In this document: in pieces, positions 25,053 to 33,921 of the stretch
Layout of the letters: each line of letters opens with the position of its first letter
Position numbering within the stretch: the stretch's first letter is position 1
From: Paenibacillus mesophilus
GTDB taxonomy: Bacteria; Bacillota; Bacilli; Paenibacillales; NBRC-103111
NCBI RefSeq assembly: GCF_005938385.1
Contig: NZ_VCRA01000010.1
Coordinates: 186,001-250,000 of the forward strand
DNA length: 64,000 nt
Direction of reading: 5' to 3'
Notes under the pieces: generated by a model
What the model was told of the DNA's origin: nothing
Seen by the model: the letters and a program-made list of their open reading frames with translations, nothing else
Databases searched by the model: none
Position numbers and translations under genes: made by a program

Positions 25053-27164
25053 TTGTACGGAATCGTTGTATCGATAGAGCTCGCGGCGGTGCTGCTGCTG
25101 CTTATCTTATCGTGGATAGCGGGGGGCAAAGCTTCGAAGCTCGTGTTTCACGGCTCGATCGATCGGCTTCGCATCCGGTCGCGCAAGCTGTTATGGTGGG
25201 CGGCATACGTCTCGGCGGCAGTCTGTGCGGTCGTAAGCTGCGTTGCTTTATTGGCCGTCCGAATGGAGCCGATATTTTGGATAGACCGGGCGGCGCTCCA
25301 CATACCGCTTGTTGGGGTACCCGTGTTATTCGTCTGGTTCTCCTCCGTGCCGAAGCTTATGAACTTGTACAAGGATACGAAGAAGGAAGCGGACGGGCCC
25401 GTGAATGGCACGCTTCGCAGCCGGGCTTCGCAGGCTAGTCTTGTTGCGCCGTTTCAACTACTGGCGCTAGGGGCACTGACGACTTTCTATTTCGTACTGG
25501 TGCCTCCGGTTCCGTTTGAATGGCTTAATGTCGCGATCCCGGTGAGTTTATTTGCTATCCTGTGCTTCGCGTTATGGACGTTACACCGTAGGCGCTCGGA
25601 GAGAGCGGGCCGTTCTGACACCGCTCTAAAGCTGCGATCCTGGCCGGTTCGCGCATTGCGCAATGTTGGCGTACTGGTCATAGCTTCAGCCGTAGCCGCA
25701 CCGTTTTTTATATCGGCGATGAACGCCAGCCGTTTACCGGAGGAGCTGGATATGGGAACCGGAGTGGCGGACTACGGCGGGGGAGTGATCCCTGCTGGCG
25801 GAGGGCACCTCGATCATACTGCTCATGCTGCGGGAAAACCGGCTGCGACGTCCGCTTCGACGGTTTCCGTTACCCAATTGACGGGGCCGCGAACGGGGAA
25901 GCCGGATCGGCAGTACACGCTGACAGCCGAGAAGAAGACGGTCCGGCTAAGCTCGGGCAAGGAAGTGGACGCCTGGACTTACAACGGGCAAATTCCGGGC
26001 CCCGAGCTCCGCATGAAGGAAGGGGAGCTGGTCGAAGTGACGCTGATCAATAAAGATATCGAAGATGGCGTCACGATCCACTGGCACGGCCTCGACGTTC
26101 CGAATGCCGAGGATGGGGTAGCCGGTGCAACCCAAAACGCCGTTATGCCCGGGGAAACGTATACGTACCGCTTTCTAGCCGAACAGGTCGGCACGTTCTG
26201 GTATCATTCGCATCAGCATTCCAAAGAGGCGGTTCAGAAAGGACTGTTCGGCGCGCTTATCGTAGAGCCGAGGCAGCCGCAGGCGAAAGATCTGAAGGAT
26301 ATTACGGTCCTTACTCATATGTGGAGAGGGGCGGGCTTCGCCATAGGCTCGTCCGATACGGTCGAGCGCATGACCGTTGCTGCGGGAACGCCGGTCCGGC
26401 TTCGGCTGATCAATACGGACGATTGGGTACGCCAGACATACACATTGATCGGAACCGAATATCAAGTGGCCGCCATCGACGGAACGGACCTGAACAAACC
26501 CGGAACTTTGCGGTATACTCGGCTCGGGCTGCTGACCGGAGGGCGGTATGACGTCACGTTCACGATGCCTGACGGTCCGGTATTTCTGAGTGTGGGAGAA
26601 GGAAAGAAGCTGGGACTGTTCATGAGTCCGGACGGATCGGGGGACCTTCCTTCCTCCCCGCCTACGGTGCCGTTCGAGCCGCAGCATTACGGGAGTCCCG
26701 CGCCTACCCCATTCGATGCGGATAGCCGGTTCGACCGGGAATTTACGATGATATTGGACAATAAGCTCGGCTTCTACAATGGGGTATTCTCTTCCTACGA
26801 TACGATTAACGGAGCGGTTTTCCCGAATACGCCGATGTTCGTCGTGCGGGAAGGCGATCTGGTCAAGACGACCATCGTCAATCGGGGCTCGGTGGACCAT
26901 CCGATGCATTTGCACGGCCACCATATGCTTGTCCTGTCGCGCAGCGGCGAACGGGTATCCGGAAGTCCATGGTGGTCGGATACGCTCGATGTGGCCCCGG
27001 GCGAAACGTACGAGGTCGCGTTCCGCGCCGACAACCCCGGCATATGGATGGATCATTGTCACAATTTGCAGCATGCCGCAGCCGGGATGACGATGCATTT
27101 GATGTATGAGGGCGTTACGACTCCGTTTACGGTCGGAAGCGCGACAAGCAATCATCCCGAATAA
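25053..27164 (+). CDS. Membrane-anchored multicopper oxidase
   Basis: 703 residues from a TTG with GAGGGGG upstream. Residues ~1-230 contain about five hydrophobic helices, which most multicopper oxidases lack. The cupredoxin part then has all copper motifs: HWHG (~344), WYHSHQH (~383), HPMHLHGHH (~616) and DHCHNLQHAAAGMTMHL (~666). The type-1 ligands HCH...H...M are complete. The catalytic domain would face outward, so substrates may be Cu(I), Mn, Fe or phenolics; the sequence does not decide. It lies upstream of phoX but is separated from it by that gene's own Pho box. Confidence 0.9.
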   Translation: MYGIVVSIELAAVLLLLILSWIAGGKASKLVFHGSIDRLRIRSRKLLWWAAYVSAAVCAVVSCVALLAVRMEPIFWIDRAALHIPLVGVPVLFVWFSSVPKLMNLYKDTKKEADGPVNGTLRSRASQASLVAPFQLLALGALTTFYFVLVPPVPFEWLNVAIPVSLFAILCFALWTLHRRRSERAGRSDTALKLRSWPVRALRNVGVLVIASAVAAPFFISAMNASRLPEELDMGTGVADYGGGVIPAGGGHLDHTAHAAGKPAATSASTVSVTQLTGPRTGKPDRQYTLTAEKKTVRLSSGKEVDAWTYNGQIPGPELRMKEGELVEVTLINKDIEDGVTIHWHGLDVPNAEDGVAGATQNAVMPGETYTYRFLAEQVGTFWYHSHQHSKEAVQKGLFGALIVEPRQPQAKDLKDITVLTHMWRGAGFAIGSSDTVERMTVAAGTPVRLRLINTDDWVRQTYTLIGTEYQVAAIDGTDLNKPGTLRYTRLGLLTGGRYDVTFTMPDGPVFLSVGEGKKLGLFMSPDGSGDLPSSPPTVPFEPQHYGSPAPTPFDADSRFDREFTMILDNKLGFYNGVFSSYDTINGAVFPNTPMFVVREGDLVKTTIVNRGSVDHPMHLHGHHMLVLSRSGERVSGSPWWSDTLDVAPGETYEVAFRADNPGIWMDHCHNLQHAAAGMTMHLMYEGVTTPFTVGSATSNHPE

Positions 27165-27168
27165 AGCC

Positions 27169-27222
27169 TTTACAACTTCTTCAAATGGGCGAAACATTCC
27201 GATTACACTTCTGAGGTATTGT
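27169..27222 (+). promoter_or_regulatory. Four-repeat PhoP box and -10 of the PhoX gene
   Basis: TTTACA-N5-TTCAAA-N5-GAAACA-N5-ATTACA at 27169, 27180, 27191 and 27202: four TTAACA-like hexamers with exact 11-bp spacing, the arrangement of Bacillus PhoP~P binding sites. A TATTGT -10-like hexamer at 27217 sits 10 bases after the last repeat, as in PhoP-activated promoters lacking a normal -35. The phosphatase gene starts at 27298. Confidence 0.75.
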
Positions 27223-27297
27223 TGTCCTAAAGACAACCTGGCGTGATGTCGGCGTACGCTTTGCCGCCGTATTCGCCTAGTATGGGAGGAATGTTTC

Positions 27298-28974
27298 GTG
27301 GGGAAAATGATCAACCGACGCACGTTTTTGTCGTATATGGGAACGGGAGCCGCCGCTCTGGCCGCCGCATCGGCCGGGCTCGGCATACTGGAAGGCAAAG
27401 TTTCCGCGGCATCGCCTACGGCGGACCATCTGTTCGGCTACAAGACGAATAAAGTAAGCGGCTACTTCCAGCCGATCGAGCCTTCGAAGGAAGATTTGCT
27501 GCTGCTTCCGAAAGGATACAAGTACGACGTAGTCGCCGCTTTCGACGATGTGATCAACCAAGCCGGCGAGAAATTCGGGCAAGGCTCCGACTACAATGCC
27601 TTCTTCCCGATCAACGGCTCCAATACGCGCGGTTTGCTCGTAAACAACCATGAATATACGAACATTTTCTCGATCGGACCGATCGCCGACAATGGCAGAT
27701 GGACGGACGAACAAATCCAGAAAGATTTGTACTACCAAGGAATGTCCGTGATCGAGGTATATCAGGACTTCGACGGCTCGTGGAAAATGGATACCGGCTC
27801 GCAGTACGCGCGCCGCATTAACGGCTACAGCCCGTTCGAGCTGACCGGCCCGGCCCGATCGACGACGGCGGTAGGCGGGGCCTCTTCCGCGAAGGGCACG
27901 TTCGCCAACTGCTCCGGAGGCGTTACGTTCTGGAAAACGGTACTGTCCTGCGAGGAGAACTTCTCGGAGACGGCCGAGCGTGCCGGACTCGAGCTTACGC
28001 ATTACGGCTGGGTCGTCGAGATCGACCCGTTTGACGGCTCATACGCGAAGAAGCATACCGCATTGGGACGTTTCAATCATGAGAATACGGCGATGGGCTT
28101 GACTGCGGACGGCCGCGTCGTCGTCTATATGGGCGACGACAAGAAGGATGCCTGCGTATACAAATTCGTCAGCTCCGGCAAGTACGTCGAATCGCTGGGC
28201 CGTGCCAACTCGGCTTTGCTGGAAGACGGCACGCTTTATGTAGCGAACCTGAAGTCGGGCAAATGGGTGCCGGTTACGTATGAGGCTATCGCCAAGCTGC
28301 TCTCGAATACGGGCTTTAAAGCGCCGGCCGGTGTCAAAGGAACGCGGGAAGAGCTGCTCGCCAAATTCAAAAATCAAGGCGACGTCGTAACGAACTGCCA
28401 CGAAGCGGCGCTGCTCGTAGGCGGCACGCCGACCGACCGCCCGGAAGACATCGAGATTTCCCCGTTCGACAATACGGTATTTATAAGCCACACGAACAAC
28501 GATACGCACGGCAACATTCACGGGCATATTACCCGCATCTTCGAGAAAGACGACGATCTCGGGGCAACCGAGTTCGACTTCGAAATTTTTATCGCCGGAG
28601 GACGTCAATCGGGCTTCAGCTCGCCGGACAATTTGGCGTTCGATTCGAGCGGCAACTTGTGGGTCGTTACGGACATCTCGTCGAGCAGCCATAACAAAGG
28701 CGTATACAAAACATTCATGAACAACGGACTGTTCGTCGTTCCGACACACGGTCCCGCCATGGCGCAAGCGATGCAATTCGCGTCGGCCCCCGTCGAGAGC
28801 GAGCTGACGGGCCCATACTTCACGCCGGACGAGAGCACGCTGTTCCTGTCCATCCAGCATCCGGGCGAGCTGACGACCGACCTGAGCAAGCCGACCAGCT
28901 TGTGGCCGCACCGTCCCGGCGACACGATCGCCCGCTGCGGGGTTGTGGCGATCAGCGGCTTTAAGCTTGGCTAA
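27298..28974 (+). CDS. PhoX family alkaline phosphatase, Tat-exported
   Basis: 558 residues from a GTG (GGAGGAATGTTTC upstream). The N-terminus has a twin-arginine signal (INRRTFLSYMGTGAAALAAASAG). The rest matches the PhoX/DUF839 calcium-iron phosphatase family: YNAFFPING, LLVNNHEYTN, FANCSGGVTFWKTVLSCEEN, LGRFNHENTA, DDKKDACVYKF, the late SPFDNTVFISHTNNDTHG and FSSPDNLAFD. The Cys in SCEE that binds the Fe cofactor is present. PhoX releases phosphate from organic esters outside the cell under phosphate starvation, in agreement with the Pho box just upstream. A perfect terminator hairpin follows. Confidence 0.93.
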   Translation: MGKMINRRTFLSYMGTGAAALAAASAGLGILEGKVSAASPTADHLFGYKTNKVSGYFQPIEPSKEDLLLLPKGYKYDVVAAFDDVINQAGEKFGQGSDYNAFFPINGSNTRGLLVNNHEYTNIFSIGPIADNGRWTDEQIQKDLYYQGMSVIEVYQDFDGSWKMDTGSQYARRINGYSPFELTGPARSTTAVGGASSAKGTFANCSGGVTFWKTVLSCEENFSETAERAGLELTHYGWVVEIDPFDGSYAKKHTALGRFNHENTAMGLTADGRVVVYMGDDKKDACVYKFVSSGKYVESLGRANSALLEDGTLYVANLKSGKWVPVTYEAIAKLLSNTGFKAPAGVKGTREELLAKFKNQGDVVTNCHEAALLVGGTPTDRPEDIEISPFDNTVFISHTNNDTHGNIHGHITRIFEKDDDLGATEFDFEIFIAGGRQSGFSSPDNLAFDSSGNLWVVTDISSSSHNKGVYKTFMNNGLFVVPTHGPAMAQAMQFASAPVESELTGPYFTPDESTLFLSIQHPGELTTDLSKPTSLWPHRPGDTIARCGVVAISGFKLG

Positions 28975-28986
28975 GATCTGCATGTG

Positions 28987-29024
28987 AATAAAGAGCCACG
29001 GAGATGCTTTCGTGGCTCTTTATT
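28987..29024. terminator. Bidirectional terminator
   Basis: AATAAAGAGCCACG / CGTGGCTCTTTATT, perfect 14-bp arms with a 10-base loop between two convergent genes. Confidence 0.88.
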
Positions 29025-29040
29025 ATGCGGAGGAACTAGT

Positions 29041-29325
29041 CTATCTTCTGCTGTGAATAAAAATGATAAAGAGAATAATGTAAATAGGTATCCCGACAAA
29101 GAGAGGCAGTCCTCTGTTTAGTTGATCCCAAGCGTCATTTCCGCCTCGCATGACTATCTCATTAATAACAAGAAGAATAACAGTAGTGAAGAATAATACA
29201 ATATACAGTTTTATTGTCTTTTCTTTTCGCGAATTCTTTTTACATTCGGGGCAATGAACAGCACCTTTTGAATCCCGAACCATTCTGCATCCACAGAAAC
29301 TGCATATCTCTTGTGTTTTATACAC
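29041..29325 (-). CDS. Small zinc-ribbon membrane protein
   Basis: 94 residues from a GTG at 29325 (AGGAGAG seven bases upstream); the ATG at 29358 lacks a binding site. The N-terminus has a CxxC...CxxC zinc ribbon (ICSFCGCRM ... VHCPECKKN), followed by two hydrophobic helices (KLYIVLFFTTVILLVINEIV and PLFVGIPIYIILFIIFI). The gene is clearly AT-rich compared with its neighbours, suggesting recent acquisition. Function unknown. Confidence 0.72.
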   Translation of the reverse strand: MYKTQEICSFCGCRMVRDSKGAVHCPECKKNSRKEKTIKLYIVLFFTTVILLVINEIVMRGGNDAWDQLNRGLPLFVGIPIYIILFIIFIHSRR

Positions 29326-29448
29326 CGTGCATCTCTCTCCTATTTTTCGAAAATTCACCTAAATCACATCGTATCATAATCACCTTTATGCAATGTTTCC
29401 GTCTATATAGGGTCGAGAATATTTCTTTCTCTAATGGCTGTACACGAA

Positions 29449-29488
29449 AGTATCCGCCCGGTTCCGACCGTGCCGCGGATGCTTTTTT
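29449..29488 (+). terminator. Orphan terminator/attenuator upstream of AraC-type regulator
   Basis: AGTATCCGC and GCGGATGCT arms, an inner CGGTTCCGACCG stem and a TTTTTT run. No plus-strand gene precedes it, so a leader transcript starting between 29326 and 29440 would end here. It could be an attenuator for the regulator gene at 29583. Confidence 0.65.
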
Positions 29489-29582
29489 GCCGTTCATCTA
29501 TGCTCGCCGCAGTCAGGCTGATACAATAAATACAAAGACGGATGGATCCTGCCATGAACAAGAAGAGGGGAGTACAGCTGCT

Positions 29583-31820
29583 ATGAGCATAGAGAAATGG
29601 AGATATCCGGCGCGAACGAATCGGCTATATTTTCGCATTTTGTCGTACTTTTTGTTTCTGCTCGTTCCGACGCTGATCATCGGGGCGGGGATTTATGCCG
29701 CGAACGTGGCCATCTTCAAAGAGCAGACGATCGATAAAATAAGCTCGAATCTGATCTCCTCCTCCAAATCGATCGACAACGTGCTGCGGACGACCGAGCA
29801 GACCGGCATGAACTTTCTGATGAACGATACGGTGCAGCGGTATTTGGTCCCCTATAGCCAGCAAAGCGTCGACGAGAGAGAGAAAACATCGAGCATTATC
29901 AAGTGGCTCGCGTCCAACCGCAATATCGTGAGTCCGTATATCGACGACATGTTCGTCTATACCGACAGCGACTGGGTATACAAAAGCGACGGGATGGAGA
30001 GCTTTCATTCGTTCTTTACCCAATTCAGCCGTTTCGCCGATTACGGGGATCGGTATTGGGCGGATTTGCTGCGAAGCGATTTCTCCTTGCGCGTGCTGGA
30101 ACCGACGGAGGTTCGCAAATCATTCAAGGACGGGAGCGAGCGAGTCGTCCCCTTTGTGCTGAGCCAGTACATTGCCGGTAACCGTGTCGTCCTGGTCGCG
30201 ACCGTATCCGCTTCCAAAATCGATCAGTTCCTGATCCAGAATCGGGTGGTCGGTTCCAGCGCTTTCCTCGTAACCGATCAAAATCACCGGGTCGTCGCCG
30301 GCTCGTCCGAAATGCTTCAGCCTTCCGTCGTGAAGCTTCTGACCGACGCGATGAGCGATACGGATAACGGCAATGCGGAACTCAAGCTGGATAAGCGTCC
30401 TTCAGTCGTCACTGTATACCGGTCGGAGTACGGCTGGAACTATTATTCGATTACGCCGACAACGGAATATACGAGTTTAGCGAGCGGCATTTTATCTTTG
30501 ATCAAGTGGATGTCGGTCATCCTGATCGTGCTCGGCATCGTATTCTCTTTCATATTCAGCAACAAGCTGTACAATCCGATCCGGAATTTGATCGATGCCC
30601 AGCATCGAAGGGAGAAGTTTTCCGGCGAGTTTCTGGAGAATGCCTTTACTTACGTCCTGAACGGCAACCGGCTAAGCAAGCATGAGGCGCTCATGCAGGA
30701 AATCGGCTTCGAGAATGGACAATATGTGTGCGTCGGCATCAAGTTTCATTTCAAGGACGCGTTCTATCAAGACATTCAGGACACGGATCGGCTTCTCGTT
30801 CTGGAGAGCATGAAGAAGATCATTCAAGGCATTCTGCAGCGGCATGTGTCCGCTTATGTAATCGACGTCCAGAAAAACTTATATGCGGCCATGGTCAATC
30901 TCAAAGAAGAAAAGGACCGCTCCGCGCTTGATCAAGCGCTCGCGCTTCTGATGGAGACGTTCAACTACGACACGAAATATTGCAGACTCGTCGTGGGCGT
31001 AGGGAGAATATACGAGCATATCGGAGATCTGGCCAAATCATACGGCGATTCCAGAATCGCACTGGCCAAGGCTGACGAGAAGATCGATTGCCAGATTATT
31101 GATGCCTCCCGGTTCCCTCTCGAGCAATATTACCAGTTCGGATTCGTGGAGGAACGAAAAGTGCTCAATGCCCTGCGCAGCGGCGATATGACGGTGCTGG
31201 AGGCGGAGATCCGCGCGATCGTCGATGTGAACCTGGAGAAAGGCACGTCCCACTGGTATATGAATTTGCTGCTGGTCGAGCTGTACAATATCGGGGTGAA
31301 ATTCCTGATGGAGAAGGGCATCAGTCCGGAGCGCATGTTGACGGAAAGCGACCATCAGATTCTGGTGGGCAAGTCGTCTCAACTGCTGGACTTGCAGGAG
31401 CATCTTGCGCTGCTGCTGCGCTTCTGCCGGGAGATCGTCGAGTCGGCGACGACGCAGGAAGATAACAAAGCGGCCAAGATCGTCATCCGGATGATCGATT
31501 ACATCGACGCCAACTATATGAACGATCTGTACTTGGAGCAAGTCGCTTCGGAAATGAATTTGTCCGCGAAGTATATTTCCAAGCTGTTCAAGGAATCGAC
31601 CGGGACGAACTTGACCGAATATATCAGCATCAAACGGATCGCGGAAGCGAAGAAGCTGCTTATGTCGACGGCGATGAAGAACGACGAAATCGCGGAGAAG
31701 GTCGGCATCGTAAGCCGCTCCACTTTTTTCCGGCTGTTCAAAAAATATGAGGGCATCACCCCTCAAGATTATAGAAAAATGCTGCAGGACGGCATCGTTT
31801 CGGAAGAAGAGCCGATTTGA
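29583..31820 (+). CDS. Membrane-bound AraC-family regulator (YesN-like one-component)
   Basis: 745 residues. TM helix at ~20-42, extracellular dCACHE-type sensing domain to ~300, second TM helix (~302-325), cytoplasmic linker and a C-terminal AraC DNA-binding domain (~640-740: YLEQVASEMNLSAKYISKLFKESTGTNLTEYI, KNDEIAEKVGIVSRSTFFRLFKKYEGITPQDYRK). No receiver or kinase domain is present, so it links an external ligand directly to transcription. It precedes the sugar importer operon at 32064 and likely activates it. The start has GAGGGGAG upstream. Confidence 0.9.
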   Translation: MSIEKWRYPARTNRLYFRILSYFLFLLVPTLIIGAGIYAANVAIFKEQTIDKISSNLISSSKSIDNVLRTTEQTGMNFLMNDTVQRYLVPYSQQSVDEREKTSSIIKWLASNRNIVSPYIDDMFVYTDSDWVYKSDGMESFHSFFTQFSRFADYGDRYWADLLRSDFSLRVLEPTEVRKSFKDGSERVVPFVLSQYIAGNRVVLVATVSASKIDQFLIQNRVVGSSAFLVTDQNHRVVAGSSEMLQPSVVKLLTDAMSDTDNGNAELKLDKRPSVVTVYRSEYGWNYYSITPTTEYTSLASGILSLIKWMSVILIVLGIVFSFIFSNKLYNPIRNLIDAQHRREKFSGEFLENAFTYVLNGNRLSKHEALMQEIGFENGQYVCVGIKFHFKDAFYQDIQDTDRLLVLESMKKIIQGILQRHVSAYVIDVQKNLYAAMVNLKEEKDRSALDQALALLMETFNYDTKYCRLVVGVGRIYEHIGDLAKSYGDSRIALAKADEKIDCQIIDASRFPLEQYYQFGFVEERKVLNALRSGDMTVLEAEIRAIVDVNLEKGTSHWYMNLLLVELYNIGVKFLMEKGISPERMLTESDHQILVGKSSQLLDLQEHLALLLRFCREIVESATTQEDNKAAKIVIRMIDYIDANYMNDLYLEQVASEMNLSAKYISKLFKESTGTNLTEYISIKRIAEAKKLLMSTAMKNDEIAEKVGIVSRSTFFRLFKKYEGITPQDYRKMLQDGIVSEEEPI

Positions 31821-32063
31821 GACTGTGAAGGAAAACTGAGACTGAAGCCTGCGGCGGGAAATTGGGACTGTTTCCGGCACACTGGCAATAGAAAAGGGCA
31901 AGGCGTGCGGCTATGCTGAGGGGGAACGGAAATACGGCGCCGCCGATACGGAAGGAGGAGCAGAACGCGACGGGCCTATTGCCGGGAAAATAGAGAATCG
32001 GGTTCTTCCATAAAGAACCAACTCGATCTCTCGTGTGTGATTAACGGAATGGAGGACAGGAAG

Positions 32064-32996
32064 GTGGACAGCACACATCTTGCCGGAATACGTACCCGCA
32101 ATTGGAAGAGGCAGCTGAACAGAAGCAAGTATTTGTACGCCATGTTTGCTTTGCCTGCCGTATACTTTGTATTGTTTCATTTTATCCCGATTTTCGGCAA
32201 TGTCATCGCATTTCAAAATTACAACGTCTTCAGCGGCTTTATCAAAAGCCCGTGGGTCGGCTTCGACCATTTCAAGGTGTTTCTGTCCGACCCGTATTTC
32301 TGGAAGCTTGTGCGCAATACGCTCATGCTCAATTTGTACGGACTCGTCTTCAATTTTCCCGCGCCGATCGTGCTGGCGCTTCTGTTGAACGAGCTTCGTG
32401 CCAAGTATTTCAAAAGACTGGTGCAATCGGTAGCTTATTTGCCCCATTTCCTGTCCACGGTTGTCGTCTCCGGCATGATCGTCAATTTCCTGGCCGTCGA
32501 CGGCATGCTGAACCGGCTGATCGAATGGTTCGGGGGCGAGCAGGTGCAGTTTCTGATCCAGCCTTCGTGGTTTCGGACGATCTATACCGCTTCGGACATC
32601 TGGCAGCAGATCGGCTGGGGCACGATCATTTATTTGGCCGCCTTGACCGGCGTAGACCCGCAGCTGTACGAAGCGGCGAGAATGGACGGAGCGAATCGGT
32701 GGAAGCAAATGGTTCACGTTACACTGCCGAGCTTGATTCCGGTTATTACAATTATGTTCCTGCTCTCGATCGGCAATTCTCTCTCCGTAGGCTATGAGAA
32801 AATATTGCTGCTCTATAACGGCGCCACGTACGAGACGGCTGATGTCATTCAGACATACGTGTATCGCAGAGGCTTGCTCGGAAGCGATCTGAGCTTTGCC
32901 GCGGCAGTAGGAGTGTTCCAGTCGGTCGTAGCGTATATACTCGTCATCGGCGCGAACCGGCTGACCAAATCGCTGGGCGGAACGAGCCTATGGTAA
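32064..32996 (+). CDS. Sugar ABC transporter permease, LplB type
   Basis: 310 residues with six membrane helices and the inner-membrane EAA loop (YEAARMDGANRWKQMVHVTLPSL), which docks the ATPase. The opening RSKYLYAMFALPAVYFVLFHFIPIFGNVIAFQNYN is typical of LplB/YtcP-class carbohydrate permeases of Paenibacillus. I chose the GTG at 32064, with GGAGG at 32051, over the ATG at 32049 and GTG at 32037, which lack binding sites. First gene of an operon with the second permease, a binding lipoprotein, a GNAT and a sialidase-like protein. Confidence 0.9.
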   Translation: MDSTHLAGIRTRNWKRQLNRSKYLYAMFALPAVYFVLFHFIPIFGNVIAFQNYNVFSGFIKSPWVGFDHFKVFLSDPYFWKLVRNTLMLNLYGLVFNFPAPIVLALLLNELRAKYFKRLVQSVAYLPHFLSTVVVSGMIVNFLAVDGMLNRLIEWFGGEQVQFLIQPSWFRTIYTASDIWQQIGWGTIIYLAALTGVDPQLYEAARMDGANRWKQMVHVTLPSLIPVITIMFLLSIGNSLSVGYEKILLLYNGATYETADVIQTYVYRRGLLGSDLSFAAAVGVFQSVVAYILVIGANRLTKSLGGTSLW

Positions 32997-33013
32997 GGAA
33001 CGGTGGTGCATCG

Positions 33014-33895
33014 ATGTCCCGCTTCGGCAAAAGAAACGTTTCGGTATTCGATCTGGTCAACATTCTGATTATGATCGGCGTCATATTCGTCATGCTGTAT
33101 CCGCTGTATTACATGGCGATCGTCTCGATCAGCGCAGGGGGAGCCGTTACGCGCGGGGAGGTCGGGTTCTACCCGATCGATATGACGTGGAAGGCGTACG
33201 AAATCGTCTTCTCCAGCGCTCCGATCGTGCAAGCGTATCAGAATACGCTGCTGTACACGACAGTCGGCGTGGCGATCAATTTGGCGATGACGGCGCTTTG
33301 CGCCTACCCGTTGTCCCGAAGCCACTTTTACGGCAAAAACGTGTTCGCTCTATTGATCGTATTCACGATGTTTTTCGACGGAGGGATGATTCCCCGCTAT
33401 TTGGTAGTCGACAGCCTCGGCCTGCTCAACTCCTTGTGGGCGATCGTGCTGCCGCCGGCGATCAACGTCTTCTATATGGTCATGATGCGGACCTTCTTCC
33501 AGGCGATTCCCGACGCTCTGATCGAATCGGCACAAATGGACGGGGCGAACGATTTCAAGGTGTTCCGGACGATCGTGCTGCCGCTCTCGGCGCCGCTGAT
33601 GGCGACGATGACGTTGTTCTACGCCGTCGGGCATTGGAACAGCTTCTTCTCCGCACTCATTTATTTGAACGAAAGCAGCAAATTCCCGATTCAGATGATC
33701 TTGCGCAATATCGTCATTCAGGGCGATATGTCGGCTCAATCAACGGAGCTCAGCGGAGTAATGGGTATGCTGGTGGTCGACCAAAACATTAAATACGCGG
33801 TCGTCATCATCGCCATTTTGCCTATTCTGGTGCTATATCCGTTCCTGCAAAAATATTTCGTCAAAGGATCGATGGTCGGTTCGCTGAAAGGTTAA
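33014..33895 (+). CDS. Sugar ABC transporter permease, YtcP type
   Basis: 293 residues, six membrane helices, EAA motif (IESAQMDGANDFKVFRTIVLPLSAP) and the C-terminal FLQKYFVKGSMVGSLKG, diagnostic of the YtcP/CUT1 permease subfamily. The ATG at 33014 has GGTGG upstream; an ATG at 32990 inside the previous gene is less likely. It pairs with the LplB-type permease. Confidence 0.92.
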   Translation: MSRFGKRNVSVFDLVNILIMIGVIFVMLYPLYYMAIVSISAGGAVTRGEVGFYPIDMTWKAYEIVFSSAPIVQAYQNTLLYTTVGVAINLAMTALCAYPLSRSHFYGKNVFALLIVFTMFFDGGMIPRYLVVDSLGLLNSLWAIVLPPAINVFYMVMMRTFFQAIPDALIESAQMDGANDFKVFRTIVLPLSAPLMATMTLFYAVGHWNSFFSALIYLNESSKFPIQMILRNIVIQGDMSAQSTELSGVMGMLVVDQNIKYAVVIIAILPILVLYPFLQKYFVKGSMVGSLKG

Positions 33896-33921
33896 ACGAG
33901 ATAAGCAGAAGGGGTGTTACT

